A stretch of 44,338 bases of DNA, from positions 1-44,338 of the forward strand of contig JAJTHE010000074.1 in NCBI GenBank assembly GCA_021298815.1, written 5' to 3'. This DNA comes from Betaproteobacteria bacterium. GTDB taxonomy: Bacteria > Pseudomonadota > Gammaproteobacteria > Burkholderiales > CAIKXV01. The notes under the pieces are model-generated. The model saw only the letters and a program-made list of their open reading frames with translations. It did not search any database and had not been told where the DNA came from. A program made the position numbers and the translations under genes. Of this stretch, positions 43,604-44,338 are shown one piece after another (the stretch's first letter is position 1; each line of letters opens with the position of its first letter).

Positions 43604-44338
43604 TCAGCGCACCACCGGCGGGGTCTCGAATGTGTGGTAAGGCGCCGGCGAGGGCACCGTCCACTCGAGGCCCTGCGCGCCTTCCCAGGGCTTGTCGGCC
43701 GCCTTCTCGCCACCGCGGATGCAGGCCACCACGATGTAGAGGAACAGCAGCTGGGTGATGCCGAAGCCGAACGCGCCGATGGTCGAGATCATGTTGAAGT
43801 CGGCGAACTGCAGCGCGTAGTCGGGCACCCGGCGCGGCATGCCGGCGAGGCCGAGGAAGTGCTGCACGAAGAAGGTGATGTTGAAGAAGATCACCGACAG
43901 CCAGAAGTGCGCCTTGCCCAGCGTCTCGTTGTACATGTGGCCCGTCCACTTCGGCAGCCAGTAGTACACGCCGGCGAACAGGGCGAACAGCGAGCCGGCC
44001 ACCAGCACGTAGTGGAAGTGCGCCACGACGAAGTAGGTGTCGTGCAGCTGGATGTCGATCGGGGTGATGGCCAGGATCAGGCCGGTGAAGCCGCCCATGG
44101 TGAACACGAAGATGAAGCCGCAGGCGAACAGCATCGGCGTCTCGAAGGTCATCGAGCCCTTCCACATCGTCGCCACCCAGTTGAACACCTTCACCCCGGT
44201 GGGCACCGCGATCAGCATCGTCGCGTACATGAAGAACAGCTGGGCGGTCGCCGGCATGCCGACGGTGAACATGTGGTGCGCCCAGACGATGAACGACAGG
44301 AAGGCGATCGAAGCCGTGGCGTACACCATCGCCTGGTA
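43604..44338 (-). CDS. ctaD: Cytochrome c oxidase subunit I (partial, 5' end outside window)
   Basis: The last 244 residues or so; the frame stays open to the right edge. CuB His-His ligands are in [11 protein letters not shown] and the two heme-ligand histidines in [12 protein letters not shown], with the surrounding HDTYF motif of the aa3 class. It is the catalytic subunit reducing oxygen and pumping protons. The downstream assembly genes are on the same strand. Confidence 0.97.
   Translation of the reverse strand, partial: YQAMVYATASIAFLSFIVWAHHMFTVGMPATAQLFFMYATMLIAVPTGVKVFNWVATMWKGSMTFETPMLFACGFIFVFTMGGFTGLILAITPIDIQLHDTYFVVAHFHYVLVAGSLFALFAGVYYWLPKWTGHMYNETLGKAHFWLSVIFFNITFFVQHFLGLAGMPRRVPDYALQFADFNMISTIGAFGFGITQLLFLYIVVACIRGGEKAADKPWEGAQGLEWTVPSPAPYHTFETPPVVR

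Overview
The window is high-GC bacterial DNA. Gene order and content point to a betaproteobacterium, most likely Burkholderiales or a near relative. Three points support this: the lolB-ispE-tRNA-Gln-prs-rplY-pth-ychF run, a beta-type aa3 cytochrome oxidase assembly cluster, and six Bug-family periplasmic binding proteins. The assignment is by inference; there is no rRNA here.

Layout. (1) 1-1260: the 5' part of a P4-type tyrosine integrase and a short spacer ending at the stop codon of ychF, probably one end of an integrated island. (2) 1260-8753, minus strand: ychF, pth, rplY, prs, tRNA-Gln(TTG), ispE, lolB and a TPR protein. (3) 8990-13012, plus: a Gld-like ABC ATPase, permease, GldG-type auxiliary protein and DUF4340 protein, followed by mutM. 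(4) 13899-18341, minus: ferredoxin, coaD, rsmD and two M16 peptidase-family proteins (one catalytic, one lacking the active site). (5) 18397-22219, plus: ftsY, ftsE, ftsX, rpoH, with a CIRCE-type operator before rpoH. (6) 22298-25263, minus: a FIST-domain sensor and a soluble hybrid histidine kinase, bracketed by related palindromic repeats. (7) 25471-37772: an accessory catabolic block with six Bug solute-binding proteins, a Gfo/Idh/MocA oxidoreductase, a fumarase/PcaB-type lyase, an ACMSD-like amidohydrolase, an SMP-30 lactonase-like protein and an MmgE/PrpD protein. It has no transporter membrane subunit and no regulator. (8) 37831-44338: ctaB, ctaA, an SCO-like protein, SURF1, a twin-TM protein (opposite strand), ctaE, ctaG, a 50-aa oxidase assembly protein and the 3' part of ctaD.

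Most of the window is housekeeping: translation quality (pth, rplY, rsmD), nucleotide and cofactor supply (prs, coaD, ispE), envelope and division (lolB, ftsEX, ftsY), heat shock and respiration. The accessory parts are the integrase edge, the Gld-like transporter, the FIST-kinase pair and the Bug block. The most notable observations are the CIRCE element ahead of rpoH, the palindromes flanking the FIST-kinase module, the dense group of Bug genes without a transporter, and an SCO-like protein inside the oxidase cluster.
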